This document shows, piece by piece, positions 7,052 to 14,813 of a DNA stretch of 64,000 bases. Below the pieces are notes generated by a model, which was not told the origin of the DNA, ran no database searches, and saw only the letters and a list, made by a program, of their open reading frames with translations. A program made the translations under genes and the position numbers. Location: assembly GCA_039030075.1 (NCBI GenBank), contig JBCCEW010000018.1, positions 52,857-116,856 of the forward strand, in the 5' to 3' direction. The first letter of the stretch is position 1; every line of letters starts with the position of its first letter. The DNA comes from Myxococcota bacterium (GTDB taxonomy: Bacteria > Myxococcota_A > UBA9160 > SMWR01).

Positions 7052-7543
7052 CGAAGGCGCGAACACCCAATTGAACAGCACCCGCCAGAGATCTTGGCTG
7101 GCGAAGAGCAAGACACCCGCCGCGACGCCCCCGGCCAAGCGACTCCCAGGCAGGTTTCGGATTGCCCACGCACCGCCGAGCGCGGCGAGCGGTAGGAGCA
7201 GACCCAGCCCCGAGACGAGCCCGGGGCTCCACTCGCCGCGCCATATCGAGAATGGAGGGTGAACCAGCAGCCCGTGGATGGTGAACTGCGTTAGGACCGC
7301 AACGAGGAGGAACCGACAAGAGTGAACGCGGGTACCCAGGGCAACTGCGATCACTATGAGTGAGACGATCATGATGTTGACGCCAAGGAACGATGCGGCG
7401 CCGAGCGGAACGAACTCGCCCACCCAGCGGTAGAAGCCGACTCCGACGAAGAACTCGTCGGCGATGTGGAGCGTGTAGGCGCCTGGCAAGAGCCACGCCC
7501 AAGAGGGCACTTGCGGTGCGTCGGAAGGTGAAGTGGCGGGCAA
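7046..7543 (-). CDS. HXXEE-like integral membrane protein
   Basis: The 165-residue protein has four or five helices. The first loop carries LHIADEFFVGVGFYRWV, close to the His-x-x-(E/D)-E pattern of HXXEE-domain proteins. Later segments include VNIMIVSLIVIAVALG and RFLLVAVLTQFTIHGLLVH. HXXEE proteins are small membrane proteins of unknown role found in many bacteria. The assignment rests on this motif and the topology. Confidence 0.6.
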   Translation of the reverse strand: MPATSPSDAPQVPSWAWLLPGAYTLHIADEFFVGVGFYRWVGEFVPLGAASFLGVNIMIVSLIVIAVALGTRVHSCRFLLVAVLTQFTIHGLLVHPPFSIWRGEWSPGLVSGLGLLLPLAALGGAWAIRNLPGSRLAGGVAAGVLLFASQDLWRVLFNWVFAPSA

Positions 7544-7550
7544 GGCTGCT

Positions 7551-7633
7551 GCCTATGGATCAGTCGCTCAGCTGCCGGGCGATCTGCCGCCGTGGGCTGA
7601 GCGCGCTGATCCAGTATCGCGTTGCTGCGTAGG
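7551..7633 (-). repeat. attC site, shortened right half
   Basis: The left half is complete: GCCTATG, GGATCAGTCGCTCAGCTG, GGGCTGAGCGCGC and CCAGTAT. The right half is reduced to GCGTTGCTGCGTAGG. Confidence 0.75.
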
Positions 7634-7640
7634 AGTCTGC

Positions 7641-7955
7641 CTACTGCTCCTGCCACCAACGGTAGGGGAAAGGCAGCCCGGGCATCGCGTCCAAGGCGGG
7701 AAGATACTCCGGATGAAACTGAAACCGTGAACGAAGCGGGGCCGGATCCGGGGTTTGTGGCGGAAGGTTGAGGTTGGGGACGTCGACGTACGGGAGCGTC
7801 GGGCCCCAAGGTAGACAGTTCTCGTCCGCCAACACTCGCTCGCCACGCGCGTTGTGATCGTAGGTTGAGACAAGCAAGCTCTGGCATTCCGCGATGGCCG
7901 GGGTGCCGAGGAGCAAGCCGAGCAAGGGAACTATCGTTCGAACCCTGAGTGTCAT
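7641..7955 (-). CDS. Small exported protein
   Basis: The 104-residue protein starts at the ATG at 7955 (an upstream start would overlap the attC core). A signal peptide is visible: MTLRVRTIVPLLGLLLGTPAIAECQ, broken here by its likely cleavage site after AIA. The mature part is rich in Pro and aromatic residues (PNLNLPPQTPDPAPL, FPYRWW). No known family. Confidence 0.65.
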   Translation of the reverse strand: MTLRVRTIVPLLGLLLGTPAIAECQSLLVSTYDHNARGERVLADENCLPWGPTLPYVDVPNLNLPPQTPDPAPLRSRFQFHPEYLPALDAMPGLPFPYRWWQEQ

Positions 7956-7961
7956 GCCGCC

Positions 7962-8096
7962 GCCCAACGGATGAGGCGCTCAGCGGCGAGGGCGACCTGC
8001 CCCCGAGGGCTGAGCGCACCACCCAAGTATGCCAGAGCCGGAGTTGGACCGTGCCGCTCCTGGTACGCGGGAACATTCTGTTAGGCGGCGCGTGCT
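7962..8096 (-). repeat. attC site, type A, good cores
   Basis: The left core is GCCCAAC with GGATGAGGCGCTCAGC. The centre has GGGCTGAGCGCAC and AAGTATGCCAGAGCC. The right core is GTTAGGC. Confidence 0.9.
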
Positions 8097-8121
8097 TACG
8101 CCGCGCCAGCCGAGAGGAATG

Positions 8122-8550
8122 CTAGATGGCGAACGCTGCGAGGCCGAATGCCAGATGTACGATCGGTGGCACGAGGTCCGGAGGCAGATCGTACTGGGAC
8201 GGGTTCTCGGGGTTGACGAGGATCTCGTAGGAGTCGCCAACCGGCTCCGGGAACGTGAGATCCGCCGCGAACGCGGTGCCTTCAACGAAGTAGACCATCT
8301 CGGCGAAGTAGGAGATCTCGGGGTCATTCGCTGGATCGGAGACGATGACCGTTTCCGAACCATCCGGCCGAACCACGAGTGTTTCGTGACGAGTGGGCCG
8401 TGAGACTTGCGAGCCGAACGGGCTCGCTTGATGCCAGTGAACGACCTGCGCCTTGACTGGAGTCCAGCCGCGAACTCGGAAGGAGTCACGGATCTCTACC
8501 AAGCCCCAGAGGCAGAACACGAACCCGAGGAGAGCGGCGGGCGAGTCCAT
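8122..8550 (-). CDS. DUF3592-like membrane-anchored protein
   Basis: The 142-residue protein has an N-terminal helix (AALLGFVFCLWGLVEI), a middle beta-rich domain and a C-terminal helix (IVHLAFGLAAFAI). The middle has the DUF3592 layout: a VKAQVVHWHQ strand, then a segment ending DSYEILVNPENPSQYDL, equivalent to the family's VxVxYdPxxPxxS. Its function is unknown. It fills a single cassette. Confidence 0.7.
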   Translation of the reverse strand: MDSPAALLGFVFCLWGLVEIRDSFRVRGWTPVKAQVVHWHQASPFGSQVSRPTRHETLVVRPDGSETVIVSDPANDPEISYFAEMVYFVEGTAFAADLTFPEPVGDSYEILVNPENPSQYDLPPDLVPPIVHLAFGLAAFAI

Positions 8551-8556
8551 GAGTCC

Positions 8557-8680
8557 GCCTAGCGGATCGGGCGCTCAGCCACCCGGGCAACCTGCACCGT
8601 GGGCTGAACGCGCCTGCCTGAGTATGCCAGAGTCGGATTTGGACGGAGCACCCAGCCAGCTGCAACGCGCCGTCGTGTGG
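8557..8680 (-). repeat. attC site, type A
   Basis: The left core is GCCTAGC with GGATCGGGCGCTCAGCC. The centre keeps GAGTATGCCAGAGTC. The right arm CAGCTGCAACGCGCC is followed by a decayed core GTGTGGC. Confidence 0.85.
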
Positions 8681-8692
8681 CGAGCCCGCTTC

Positions 8693-9133
8693 CTAGGACC
8701 AGTCGCAGAAGACGACGGATTCGTCGATCCGCGCTCCGGATCTCGCGTTGGCTACCCAGATCTCGAACTCCCGGGATGACAGGGTATAGGGACCGGCCTT
8801 CTCGTACGTCTCCTTGCCGAGCGCGCCTCGAACGATCTCGTACTCCTGACCCGCTGCGACCCGAATATCAGTGACGCACCGAAGAGTTCGTCGATTCGGC
8901 CGATCGCCGATGAAATCGTCGAACCAGAACTTGAACCGAAGAGAACGCCGGCCGGGCAGCACCTTGAACGCCCGGCCATCGCGTTTGATCCCATCGATCT
9001 CGAGGAACTGTCCCTTGCCGATGATTCGAATCACCCCAACTTCGGCATCGCTCCGAGGTGGGCCATCGTAGGCAGGCATCGCTGCTGAGCATGCGAGCTG
9101 CAAGAGCAGGGCTGTCGCGAGAGCGCGTGCCAT
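8693..9133 (-). CDS. Predicted lipoprotein, unknown family
   Basis: The protein has 146 residues from the ATG at 9133. The signal ends LLLQLACSAA, a plausible lipobox. The mature part is beta-rich with basic patches (GRRSLRFKFWFDDFIGDRP, TDIRVAAGQEYEIVRG). This recalls small periplasmic PEGA-like or carboxypeptidase-regulatory-like domains, but the match is weak. Function unknown. Confidence 0.65.
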   Translation of the reverse strand: MARALATALLLQLACSAAMPAYDGPPRSDAEVGVIRIIGKGQFLEIDGIKRDGRAFKVLPGRRSLRFKFWFDDFIGDRPNRRTLRCVTDIRVAAGQEYEIVRGALGKETYEKAGPYTLSSREFEIWVANARSGARIDESVVFCDWS

Positions 9134-9183
9134 CACAATGACGTTCGAGTGGCTCCGAGTCGGCTGCATCGGCTCGCTAGGTG
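9130..9183 (-). repeat. Mini-attC (about 54 bp)
   Basis: Short left part CCATCACAATGACGTTCGAG joined to the right arm GTCGGCTGCATCGGCTCGC and the core GCTAGGT. It occupies the boundary between two genes where a full site is expected. Confidence 0.5.
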
Positions 9184-9512
9184 GCCAACCAGGACCGCAC
9201 CCAGACATAGACCTCGAGGGCGCCGAGCCAGTAGAGACTTGCCACGAGCCCAAGGAAGAAGGCGGCCACGGGGCGGGCTTGACTCTCTCCGACCCGGGTC
9301 GCCGCCGCCGAGACGACGAGGATGGCCAAGCTGAAGGCGAGACCACCGATGGTGTACGAGCAGAGGGGCATCAGGGCACCATCGGGCCCGGCAAGAGGGC
9401 ATCGATACAGGCCGAAAACGCTGAGCGCGATCCCGACGCTACTGGCGATGGCACCACCAAGCGAAAGAGTCTGGACGAGCTCATTCGCGTTCTCGGATCG
9501 CAACCAGGACAT
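9177..9512 (-). CDS. Small three-helix membrane protein
   Basis: The protein has 111 residues from the ATG at 9512; a TTG at 9524 would overlap the stop of the upstream gene as TAGTTG. Helices are visible at GGAIASSVGIALSVFGLY, YTIGGLAFSLAILVVSAAAT and PVAAFFLGLVASLYWLGAL. No attC lies between it and the DUF1493 gene, so the pair forms a two-gene cassette and could be translationally coupled. Function unknown. Confidence 0.7.
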   Translation of the reverse strand: MSWLRSENANELVQTLSLGGAIASSVGIALSVFGLYRCPLAGPDGALMPLCSYTIGGLAFSLAILVVSAAATRVGESQARPVAAFFLGLVASLYWLGALEVYVWVRSWLAT

Positions 9513-9524
9513 GGGTGTCGTCAA

Positions 9525-9923
9525 CTACCGGACCATGCTCTCGGCTGTAGAGCCTCGCCAATCGGAATGCGGCGAATGCTCCCAGTGACCGATCTCTACA
9601 CAACGAGCAAGTTGTCTGATGGTGAGGTCCTGATCAGGCCAGCCCGGTGGAATCGGGCCCAAGCCAAGGAGCGAACGAAGCAGGTTCCAGAAGGCGGAAG
9701 GTGGTAGACCTTCTTCGGAGAAGGACCGATGAAACGGGAACGTCTCCATGTCGCAGGTGAAGCGCGTCTCGAACTTCTCGAGGAGTTCGATGGCGTCATC
9801 TCCGTCGACGCCGAGTTCATCGGAGAGCGAGCTCCCGGGCCCAATGTCTTGGCGAGGGACACCGATGGTGTCCGCGACGAACCAGGCAACGGAATCAACG
9901 GTGGCTTCGGCCGGTTCCTGCAT
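9525..9923 (-). CDS. DUF1493 acyl-carrier-like protein
   Basis: The 132-residue protein contains the DUF1493 core, related in shape to acyl carrier proteins: GPGSSLSDELGVDGDDAIEL (residues about 28-47), then LEKFETRFTCDMETFPF and HRSFSEEG. The serine that carries phosphopantetheine in true ACPs is replaced in the DGDDA turn, as in the family, so it is unlikely to carry acyl groups. It is followed immediately by a small membrane protein in the same cassette. Confidence 0.85.
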   Translation of the reverse strand: MQEPAEATVDSVAWFVADTIGVPRQDIGPGSSLSDELGVDGDDAIELLEKFETRFTCDMETFPFHRSFSEEGLPPSAFWNLLRSLLGLGPIPPGWPDQDLTIRQLARCVEIGHWEHSPHSDWRGSTAESMVR

Positions 9924-9926
9924 GCC

Positions 9927-10052
9927 GCCTGACGGATGAGGCGTTCAGCCGCAGAGGCACCTTGCCGCCGCGGGCTGAACGCGTTGGCCAAGTATGCCAG
10001 AGCCAGATTCGACCAATGCGGTTTCTGGTCAGGCTGGGGCGGCCTGTTGGGA
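9927..10052 (-). repeat. attC site, type A
   Basis: The left core is GCCTGAC with GGATGAGGCGTTCAGCC. The centre has GGGCTGAACGCG and AAGTATGCCAGAGCC. The right core is GTTGGGA. Confidence 0.85.
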
Positions 10053-11030
10053 CCCACAAGAGCCTCCGACGAGGCTCCTCAGCCGGACGATCTCGTCCTC
10101 TGCGTGTCCGAGCTGCCGCAGCGCATAGGAGAGGAATCCGCGGGGATTCGCGTCGAGGTGCTTGGTTGCCGGTCCGGGATCGATGTCATGCGTCAGGATG
10201 AAGAGCGCCAATGCGAATGAGAGTTCCTCTTCTCCGAGGTACCCCATTCCACCGTGCTCCCATCCGATCCAATCACCATCGGTGTACTGACGGAAGGAAA
10301 ACGCTGCATTGCATGCGAAGATGCCGAAGCCCAGGAACACGGAACCCAGGTCGGTGGCCGGCTCCTCGAGTGCTTCACCACCCGGCGGCGGATCTTCTGC
10401 CGTCAAGAGAAGGTAGTGAGCGAGTTCGTGAGCGAACGTGGCAACGAGCTGGACGGGATTCGAGGCCAACGCCGGTGAGTACGTGATCTTCGCTCCGTCC
10501 TCCCACTTGCCGGGCACGGAGAATGTGCCGAGCGGATCTGGGCTCTCGGAAACGGCAACGATGCCCGGTGTGATTCTTCCCTGCAACGGTTGCCCTTGCG
10601 GCTCGAGTGAGCAGGGCCAAGTGTCCATCCCCGCGTAGCTTCGAACCGCCTCGAAGACCGCACGGACGTCGTCATGATCGCGGGAAAGAGAGAAGGGGAA
10701 GAACTCCTCGCTGGGCTCGATGAGCACCATCTCGGCCGAGCTTTGCTCTTCGCCGAAGTGCGTGAGGAACCACGAGTACGTGTCGATGATCCACCCCGCG
10801 GTATCGACGTCCAGAAAGGGAGCTCGTCGAAACCACCGCTTCGCGAAACCCTTACGGCCTCGAAGTCGGTTCGCGGCGCCATCGTCCGGGTTGTAGGCGG
10901 GTTCATCCTTGGCGGATTCGTCCTCGACGAGATTGTCGCCGCACTGAGGGCAGGTGCGGATTCCTGGCTGGTATTCGGGAATCGTTCCGAAGCGCACGCG
11001 TTCAGGGCAGTCGAGGTTCGTGCAGATCAA
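10029..11030 (-). CDS. Zinc-ribbon protein with HEXXH metalloprotease-like motif
   Basis: This 333-residue protein is the largest single cassette gene product here. The N-terminus has a four-Cys ribbon (CTNLDC then CPQCGDN, residues about 3-31). The middle contains FAHELAHYLLL (about residue 200), a classic zinc-metallopeptidase HEXXH helix, followed about 25 residues later by EEPATDLGSVFLG, where an Asp or Glu could be the third ligand. Later residues include SFRQYTDGDWIGWEHGG. Proteolytic activity is inferred from the motif. No target is known. Confidence 0.75.
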   Translation of the reverse strand: MICTNLDCPERVRFGTIPEYQPGIRTCPQCGDNLVEDESAKDEPAYNPDDGAANRLRGRKGFAKRWFRRAPFLDVDTAGWIIDTYSWFLTHFGEEQSSAEMVLIEPSEEFFPFSLSRDHDDVRAVFEAVRSYAGMDTWPCSLEPQGQPLQGRITPGIVAVSESPDPLGTFSVPGKWEDGAKITYSPALASNPVQLVATFAHELAHYLLLTAEDPPPGGEALEEPATDLGSVFLGFGIFACNAAFSFRQYTDGDWIGWEHGGMGYLGEEELSFALALFILTHDIDPGPATKHLDANPRGFLSYALRQLGHAEDEIVRLRSLVGGSCGSQQAAPA

Positions 11031-11037
11031 GTCGCAG

Positions 11038-11163
11038 GCCCTGTGGATCGAGCGTTCAGCTCCTGGTGCACCCTGCCGCCGTGAGCTGCGCGTCGCGCCA
11101 GTATGCCAGAGGCGGATTCGGAGCGGAGTCGCCCATGACTCCGCTGCAAGCCTCTATTGAGGC
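11038..11163 (-). repeat. attC site, type A
   Basis: The left arm is GCCCTGTGGATCGAGCGTTC. The centre is CCAGTATGCCAGAGGC. The right arm CCGCTGCAAGCCTC ends in the decayed core ATTGAGGC. Confidence 0.8.
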
Positions 11164-11169
11164 GCTCCA

Positions 11170-11745
11170 ATGCGACCGCGTCGATGGTACGGTTACCAGA
11201 TGGTCCCGCCCCCGTCCCACGGGCCTACCCTTCGGACGTCCCGACTCGTGCTCAGGCCGTTTCAGCCCCGCGATGTCGAGACAGTGGCTGCGTATGTTTC
11301 GGATCCCGAATGGCTCCGATATCTCGCGCCGGACTTTCCCGATGCGGAGAGGCTCGTTGAGGCGGGGATGCGAATCGATTGGACGCGTGAATGCGCCTTC
11401 GCGATCGAACTCACTGGAGACCTCGTCGGGTCGGTTCATCTGGGATACGAGAATCCCAACCCGGTCGGGGAGCTGGCCTGCCTGGTCAGGCCGGCCAACT
11501 GGCGCAAGGGCCTGGCAGTCGAGGCATGCGAAGCCACGATCCGGTACGGGTTCGATCATCTCGGACTCGAGAAGGTCTTCGCCCGAGCGGATGTCCGCAA
11601 CGCGGCGTCCGTTCGCGGAATGGAGAAGCTAGGGATGCGCAACGAGGGGCGATTGCGCAAGCATCGCCTGAGCCGTGACGGTACGCGTGTAGACGAAGTC
11701 GTCTACGGGTTGCTGCGATCGGAATGGCATGCTGGGTCTGCGTAG
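11170..11745 (+). CDS. GNAT N-acetyltransferase (RimJ/RimL-like), reversed in the array
   Basis: The protein has 191 residues from the ATG at 11170, or 181 from the ATG at 11200. The N-terminus LRTSRLVLRPFQPRDVE is the usual RimJ/RimL-type opening. A V-rich strand (GELACLVRPANWRKGLAVEA) is followed by DVRNAASVRGMEKLGMRNEG near the C-terminus. It is one of only two plus-strand genes in the array and is tail-to-tail with the lipoprotein gene at 11789, sharing its cassette. Being antisense to the array, it must have its own promoter. Confidence 0.88.
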   Translation: MRPRRWYGYQMVPPPSHGPTLRTSRLVLRPFQPRDVETVAAYVSDPEWLRYLAPDFPDAERLVEAGMRIDWTRECAFAIELTGDLVGSVHLGYENPNPVGELACLVRPANWRKGLAVEACEATIRYGFDHLGLEKVFARADVRNAASVRGMEKLGMRNEGRLRKHRLSRDGTRVDEVVYGLLRSEWHAGSA

Positions 11746-11788
11746 CATCGACCCGCGCAGCAGCGTGCCAACGTGCGAGCTCCGAGCA

Positions 11789-12136
11789 CTACTCTGGACA
11801 CCAGAACGCGTCTGCCACGTAGGCTTCGCCCGCCAAGGCAGCCGCGCTGGAGGGCTTGTCTCCCTGCGCGATGAGGAAATTCGCCCCCAGCGCCTCCGCC
11901 TGGTCGGAGTAGGAGCGGTAGAACACCTCGAGGGCGGTGCCTGTGGAGATGTCGAGATAGCCGAGTTCTCGTGCATCGACGCTGACAACGCCGCGGCGTT
12001 CACACGTTTCCGGGGGTACCGAACCCGGTTCGGCTTCGGAGACAGACTTGCTGTAGAGAACGTCGTCGGACGAGTGATCAGGGGAACCGCAGGCCAGCGC
12101 GAGAGACCCGAGGAGAATGGCTGACCTGAAAACCAT
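11789..12136 (-). CDS. DUF4156-like lipoprotein
   Basis: The 115-residue protein has a lipoprotein signal (LGSLALACGS). The mature part has the pattern CERRGVVSVDARELGYLD, then AEALGANFLIAQ and GEAYVADAFWC. This is the layout of DUF4156/RcsF-like small lipoproteins (A-x-x-x-GAN ... AYxC). Two other cassettes, 20091-20486 and 25903-26241, share this ending. It would face the periplasm. Function unknown. Confidence 0.65.
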   Translation of the reverse strand: MVFRSAILLGSLALACGSPDHSSDDVLYSKSVSEAEPGSVPPETCERRGVVSVDARELGYLDISTGTALEVFYRSYSDQAEALGANFLIAQGDKPSSAAALAGEAYVADAFWCPE

Positions 12137-12145
12137 CTTCTCGTC

Positions 12146-12271
12146 ACCCGAAGGACCAGGCGCTCAGCTTCCGGGGCGACTTGCCGGGGCGGGCTGAACG
12201 CGTCGCCCCAGTATGACAGAGCCGATCTGGGAGAGCGCTTCTACCTGTTAGCTGCAACGCCCCGTGAGACG
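12146..12271 (-). repeat. attC site, type A
   Basis: The left core is ACCCGAA with GGACCAGGCGCTCAGC. The centre is CCCAGTATGACAGAGCC. The right arm GCTGCAACGCCCC ends in the core GTGAGAC. The SUKH gene's stop is inside the site. Confidence 0.85.
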
Positions 12272-12724
12272 CCAGACGAGGCCCCCGATCAACGCGCGCA
12301 ACCTGTGGGTCGGCTCGAGTGCCGCTTCCGAAGAGGCACAGCAGGAGACTTCCGACAGGAAGTCCGTGAGGCTAAACCACGACAGCTCGTGAAAGTCGCT
12401 GTAGACAGCGACGCCGCCCGGATGCCGCTGGAACCGGAACACCCACGCCCAGGCCATCCCGTCGCAGAACGGAACGCCATTCGCGATGCCGGGGTCATCC
12501 TGCCCGAACTCGTCGATGATTTCTCCGATCGACCAAAAGCGCATCATGTGTTGGTCGCAGGTGTCCGCGGCCATCCCGTTGGCCGCCGCGTAGAACTCCC
12601 GAACATCCGAGGAGAGTGGGCAGCCAAGAAGGCGCTCGAGTGTGGCAAGCTGCGCCGAAGACGCCCTTGGACGCAGTTCGACCTGATGGCTGTTCCAGAA
12701 ATCGAGTGCGGCTCGAACGCTCAT
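12248..12724 (-). CDS. SMI1/KNR4 (SUKH) family protein
   Basis: The 158-residue protein has the SUKH N-terminal pattern: SAQLATLERLLGCPLSSDVR followed by EFYAAANGM (residues about 23-51). The IGEIIDEFG helix and AVYSDFHELSWFSLT strands follow. SUKH proteins are often immunity proteins against polymorphic or contact-dependent toxins. No toxin gene is adjacent, so an orphan immunity role is a guess. The final residues and stop are encoded within the attC. Confidence 0.85.
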   Translation of the reverse strand: MSVRAALDFWNSHQVELRPRASSAQLATLERLLGCPLSSDVREFYAAANGMAADTCDQHMMRFWSIGEIIDEFGQDDPGIANGVPFCDGMAWAWVFRFQRHPGGVAVYSDFHELSWFSLTDFLSEVSCCASSEAALEPTHRLRALIGGLVWRLTGRCS

Positions 12725-12738
12725 GCGATGACTGCGCC

Positions 12739-12815
12739 GCCTACCGGTGAGGCGTTCAGCTCCCGGGGCACCTTGCCACCATGGGCTGAGCGCACCGACC
12801 GAGTATGCCAGAGGG
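12739..12815 (-). repeat. attC site truncated on the right
   Basis: The left half is good: GCCTACC, GGTGAGGCGTTCAGC, GGGCTGAGCGCAC and GAGTATGCCAGAGG. The right half is missing, replaced by the upstream region of a plus-strand gene. Confidence 0.85.
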
Positions 12816-12838
12816 CGCCCGCTACGATCTGGAGGACG

Positions 12839-13381
12839 ATGGCTGAGATCTCCACCCGGCGTCTCCGGCTACGCACGCTGAGCCCCGAATGTCTGCGGGC
12901 CTCACTCTCGGGGGATCGGCCACGAGCAGAGAATCTCCTGGGCGCGAGTCTTCCAGGCGATTGGCCCGATGACCCCGAGCTGCTTCGCATTCGACTCGAG
13001 CAAGTGGAGGCCGACCCTACGTGGGAGCCTTGGCTGACCCGGGTGATGGTGCTGAGTTCCGCTCAACGAGTGATCGGCGTGATTGGTTTCCACGGCCCGC
13101 CCGGAGGTGAATGGCTGCGAGACTTCGCGCCGGGCGGAGTGGAGTTCGGATACTCGGTGTATCCTGAGTGGCGCCGACAGGGGTTCGCTCGGGAGGCGAG
13201 CCAGGCTCTGATGGCCTGGGCGACCCTCACGGCCGAGACCACGACCTTTGCCCTATCGATGAGCCCCAAGAACGAGGCATCGGTAGGACTGGCGAAGAGT
13301 CTCGGCTTCTCGAAAGTGGGAACCTGGGAGCACCCGGCTCGAGGAACCGAACACGTCTACCGATTCGACGCCGGCGATTGA
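12839..13381 (+). CDS. GNAT N-acetyltransferase (RimJ/RimL-like), reversed in the array
   Basis: The 180-residue protein starts at an ATG preceded by GGAGG. A longer open frame upstream runs through an attC and is not credible. Motifs are ISTRRLRLRTLSPECLRA at the start, VEFGYSVYPEWRRQGFAREA for the acetyl-CoA loop, and SMSPKNEASVGLAKSLGF. It is the second plus-strand gene of the array and lies directly beside a half-deleted attC. Insertion or inversion may therefore have removed the normal boundary. It converges on the lipoprotein gene at 13454. Confidence 0.9.
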   Translation: MAEISTRRLRLRTLSPECLRASLSGDRPRAENLLGASLPGDWPDDPELLRIRLEQVEADPTWEPWLTRVMVLSSAQRVIGVIGFHGPPGGEWLRDFAPGGVEFGYSVYPEWRRQGFAREASQALMAWATLTAETTTFALSMSPKNEASVGLAKSLGFSKVGTWEHPARGTEHVYRFDAGD

Positions 13382-13401
13382 GTTTCGAGAAGCCGCATAC
13401 T

Positions 13402-13433
13402 GTCAGGCGTTGGACGGCCAGGCCCTGCCTGAC
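13402..13433. repeat. Inverted repeat between convergent genes
   Basis: GTCAGGC at 13402-13408 is repeated inverted as GCCTGAC at 13427-13433, with an 18-base loop between. It lies between two convergent genes, so it may act as a terminator, although no T-run follows. It could also be a remnant attC, since GTTGGAC at 13409 fits the core consensus. Confidence 0.35.
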
Positions 13434-13453
13434 TCAGCGGGAGGGTGCCCCCT

Positions 13454-13924
13454 TCAGCGAACCTGGATGATGGACGCCCACACGGGCTGGACCTTCAGCC
13501 CGCCGTCGGGTGGCGGGTAGTTGTCACGGCCGACCAGGACTACAAACGTCCCTCCAGAGCTGAAACCCTCGAACTCGCCTTCATTCCGAATCGGTGAGAG
13601 CGTCTCCGGGCCGAGCGTGTGCTCGGTTGCACCCGCCACCCAGTCGCAGCGCCAAGAGGACGATCCCTGGACTACGTGGATCGAGTTGGCCTCTACGTCC
13701 GGGAACCACGTGTTCGGCTCCAACCTCGAGCTATCGAGGATGAGCGCGGGCGTGGGATCGATCTCGTACGCAGGCGGAGACTCATCAGGCGAGGCGATCT
13801 GCGAATGCTCCGCATCGACGAAGATCCGCTCTGACCGATTCGCGATCGAGCAACTGACCGACGTAGCGGCGACCGCACTCAGCGCAAGCATCAGCACACC
13901 CGCCGTAGACGTACGGGTACCCAT
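13454..13924 (-). CDS. Predicted lipoprotein, unknown family
   Basis: The protein has 156 residues. The signal peptide carries a lipobox around ATSVSC. The mature part is acidic and beta-rich with one internal Cys (SSWRCDWVAGATEHTLGP) and a glycine-rich stretch (FEGFSSGGTFVVLVG). No family was recognised. It sits in a cassette bounded on its 3-prime side by the reversed GNAT rather than by an attC. Confidence 0.65.
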   Translation of the reverse strand: MGTRTSTAGVLMLALSAVAATSVSCSIANRSERIFVDAEHSQIASPDESPPAYEIDPTPALILDSSRLEPNTWFPDVEANSIHVVQGSSSWRCDWVAGATEHTLGPETLSPIRNEGEFEGFSSGGTFVVLVGRDNYPPPDGGLKVQPVWASIIQVR

Positions 13925-13933
13925 TCACACTAC

Positions 13934-13972
13934 CTCCGACACTAGCGTTCGGCTGCGGTGCGCCCGTTAGGT
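13934..13972 (-). repeat. Mini-attC (39 bp)
   Basis: CTCCGAC, then ACTAGCGTTCGGCTG, runs straight into CGGTGCGCCC and GTTAGGT. Both cores and both inner arms are present but the central region is absent. Confidence 0.6.
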
Positions 13973-13982
13973 GGCGGGTCCA

Positions 13983-14798
13983 CTACTGCGACTCTTGAAG
14001 ATGGAGCTCCAGCAGTAGCTTGACCCCACTACCGACCTGGATCGCTACGAGATGCAGATTCCAGGCGCGGCCAGATCGATCCGGCTTCGACAGAACCAGG
14101 CTCGCGATGTGCTCGAGAAGAGACTGCTCGACGAACTTCCATCCCTGCGCCTCGAGCTTGGGCCGGTAGTGCGCCGCGAGCTGCACGGGAGAGCCGCCGC
14201 CGAAGACGTCCTGCGACTGCTGATAGGAATCATCGCTGTGACTACTCGAGTTGACCTGAGACACGGCTTCTGGCGGAGGCATCAGCGTGGGAACCGCGAT
14301 CGGAAGGCCGACACTCGAGGGCCACAAGGAGGCCCTCTCTGGACTGCAGTACCAATGAGACGCCGAAGTGGAAACCGTGAGGTACGAGCTCTCGTTCACG
14401 ATCCGGAGCCCGTACGTGATCGAGTCCGAGCCCTTACAGACTGTTGTCGGCTCGTGCTTGTCTTGGAGACCGCTGGCGCGCTCAGGGCGCTCCCACCCCG
14501 AGCGAGATAGCTGGGCCTCGCAGGCTCGCATGGCTCCTAGCGGAGCGGTTGCCACTCGAAAGACGAACGTCCGGTCGGTGGGGCGCTTGATGCCTCCGAC
14601 CAGATCAGCGTCGGGCGGAGAGCACGGCGGTCCACCCGAGAGTTCGCCTGGCAAGAAGGCTTGCACCACCTCTTGGGCGCCAGATCCCGACGCACCGAAC
14701 ACCTCAGCAATCTCTCGGAGGCTCGCGCTCGCATCCGCCGAAGCCGCCGAAATCGCGAGCGCGAGAGCTAGGACGGCCGAAAGGACTCGAAACCCCAT
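13983..14798 (-). CDS. Exported protein, unknown family
   Basis: The protein has 271 residues. The signal peptide (LSAVLALALAISAASADASA) is clear. Two similar-looking halves can be discerned, each with a stretch on combining or correcting values (APLGAMRACEAQLSRSGWER and QLAAHYRPKLEAQGWKFVEQ), which suggests an internal duplication of a small alpha/beta unit. Four Cys residues are spread through the N-terminal half. Function unknown; likely periplasmic. Confidence 0.7.
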   Translation of the reverse strand: MGFRVLSAVLALALAISAASADASASLREIAEVFGASGSGAQEVVQAFLPGELSGGPPCSPPDADLVGGIKRPTDRTFVFRVATAPLGAMRACEAQLSRSGWERPERASGLQDKHEPTTVCKGSDSITYGLRIVNESSYLTVSTSASHWYCSPERASLWPSSVGLPIAVPTLMPPPEAVSQVNSSSHSDDSYQQSQDVFGGGSPVQLAAHYRPKLEAQGWKFVEQSLLEHIASLVLSKPDRSGRAWNLHLVAIQVGSGVKLLLELHLQESQ

Positions 14799-14813
14799 GT
14801 CTCCGCTCTCTCC

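Noticed and set aside
12305..13381. A 358-residue plus-strand frame including a GNAT
   Set aside because: The first 178 residues are antisense SUKH gene and attC sequence. Only the part from 12839, with its own ribosome binding site, is kept.
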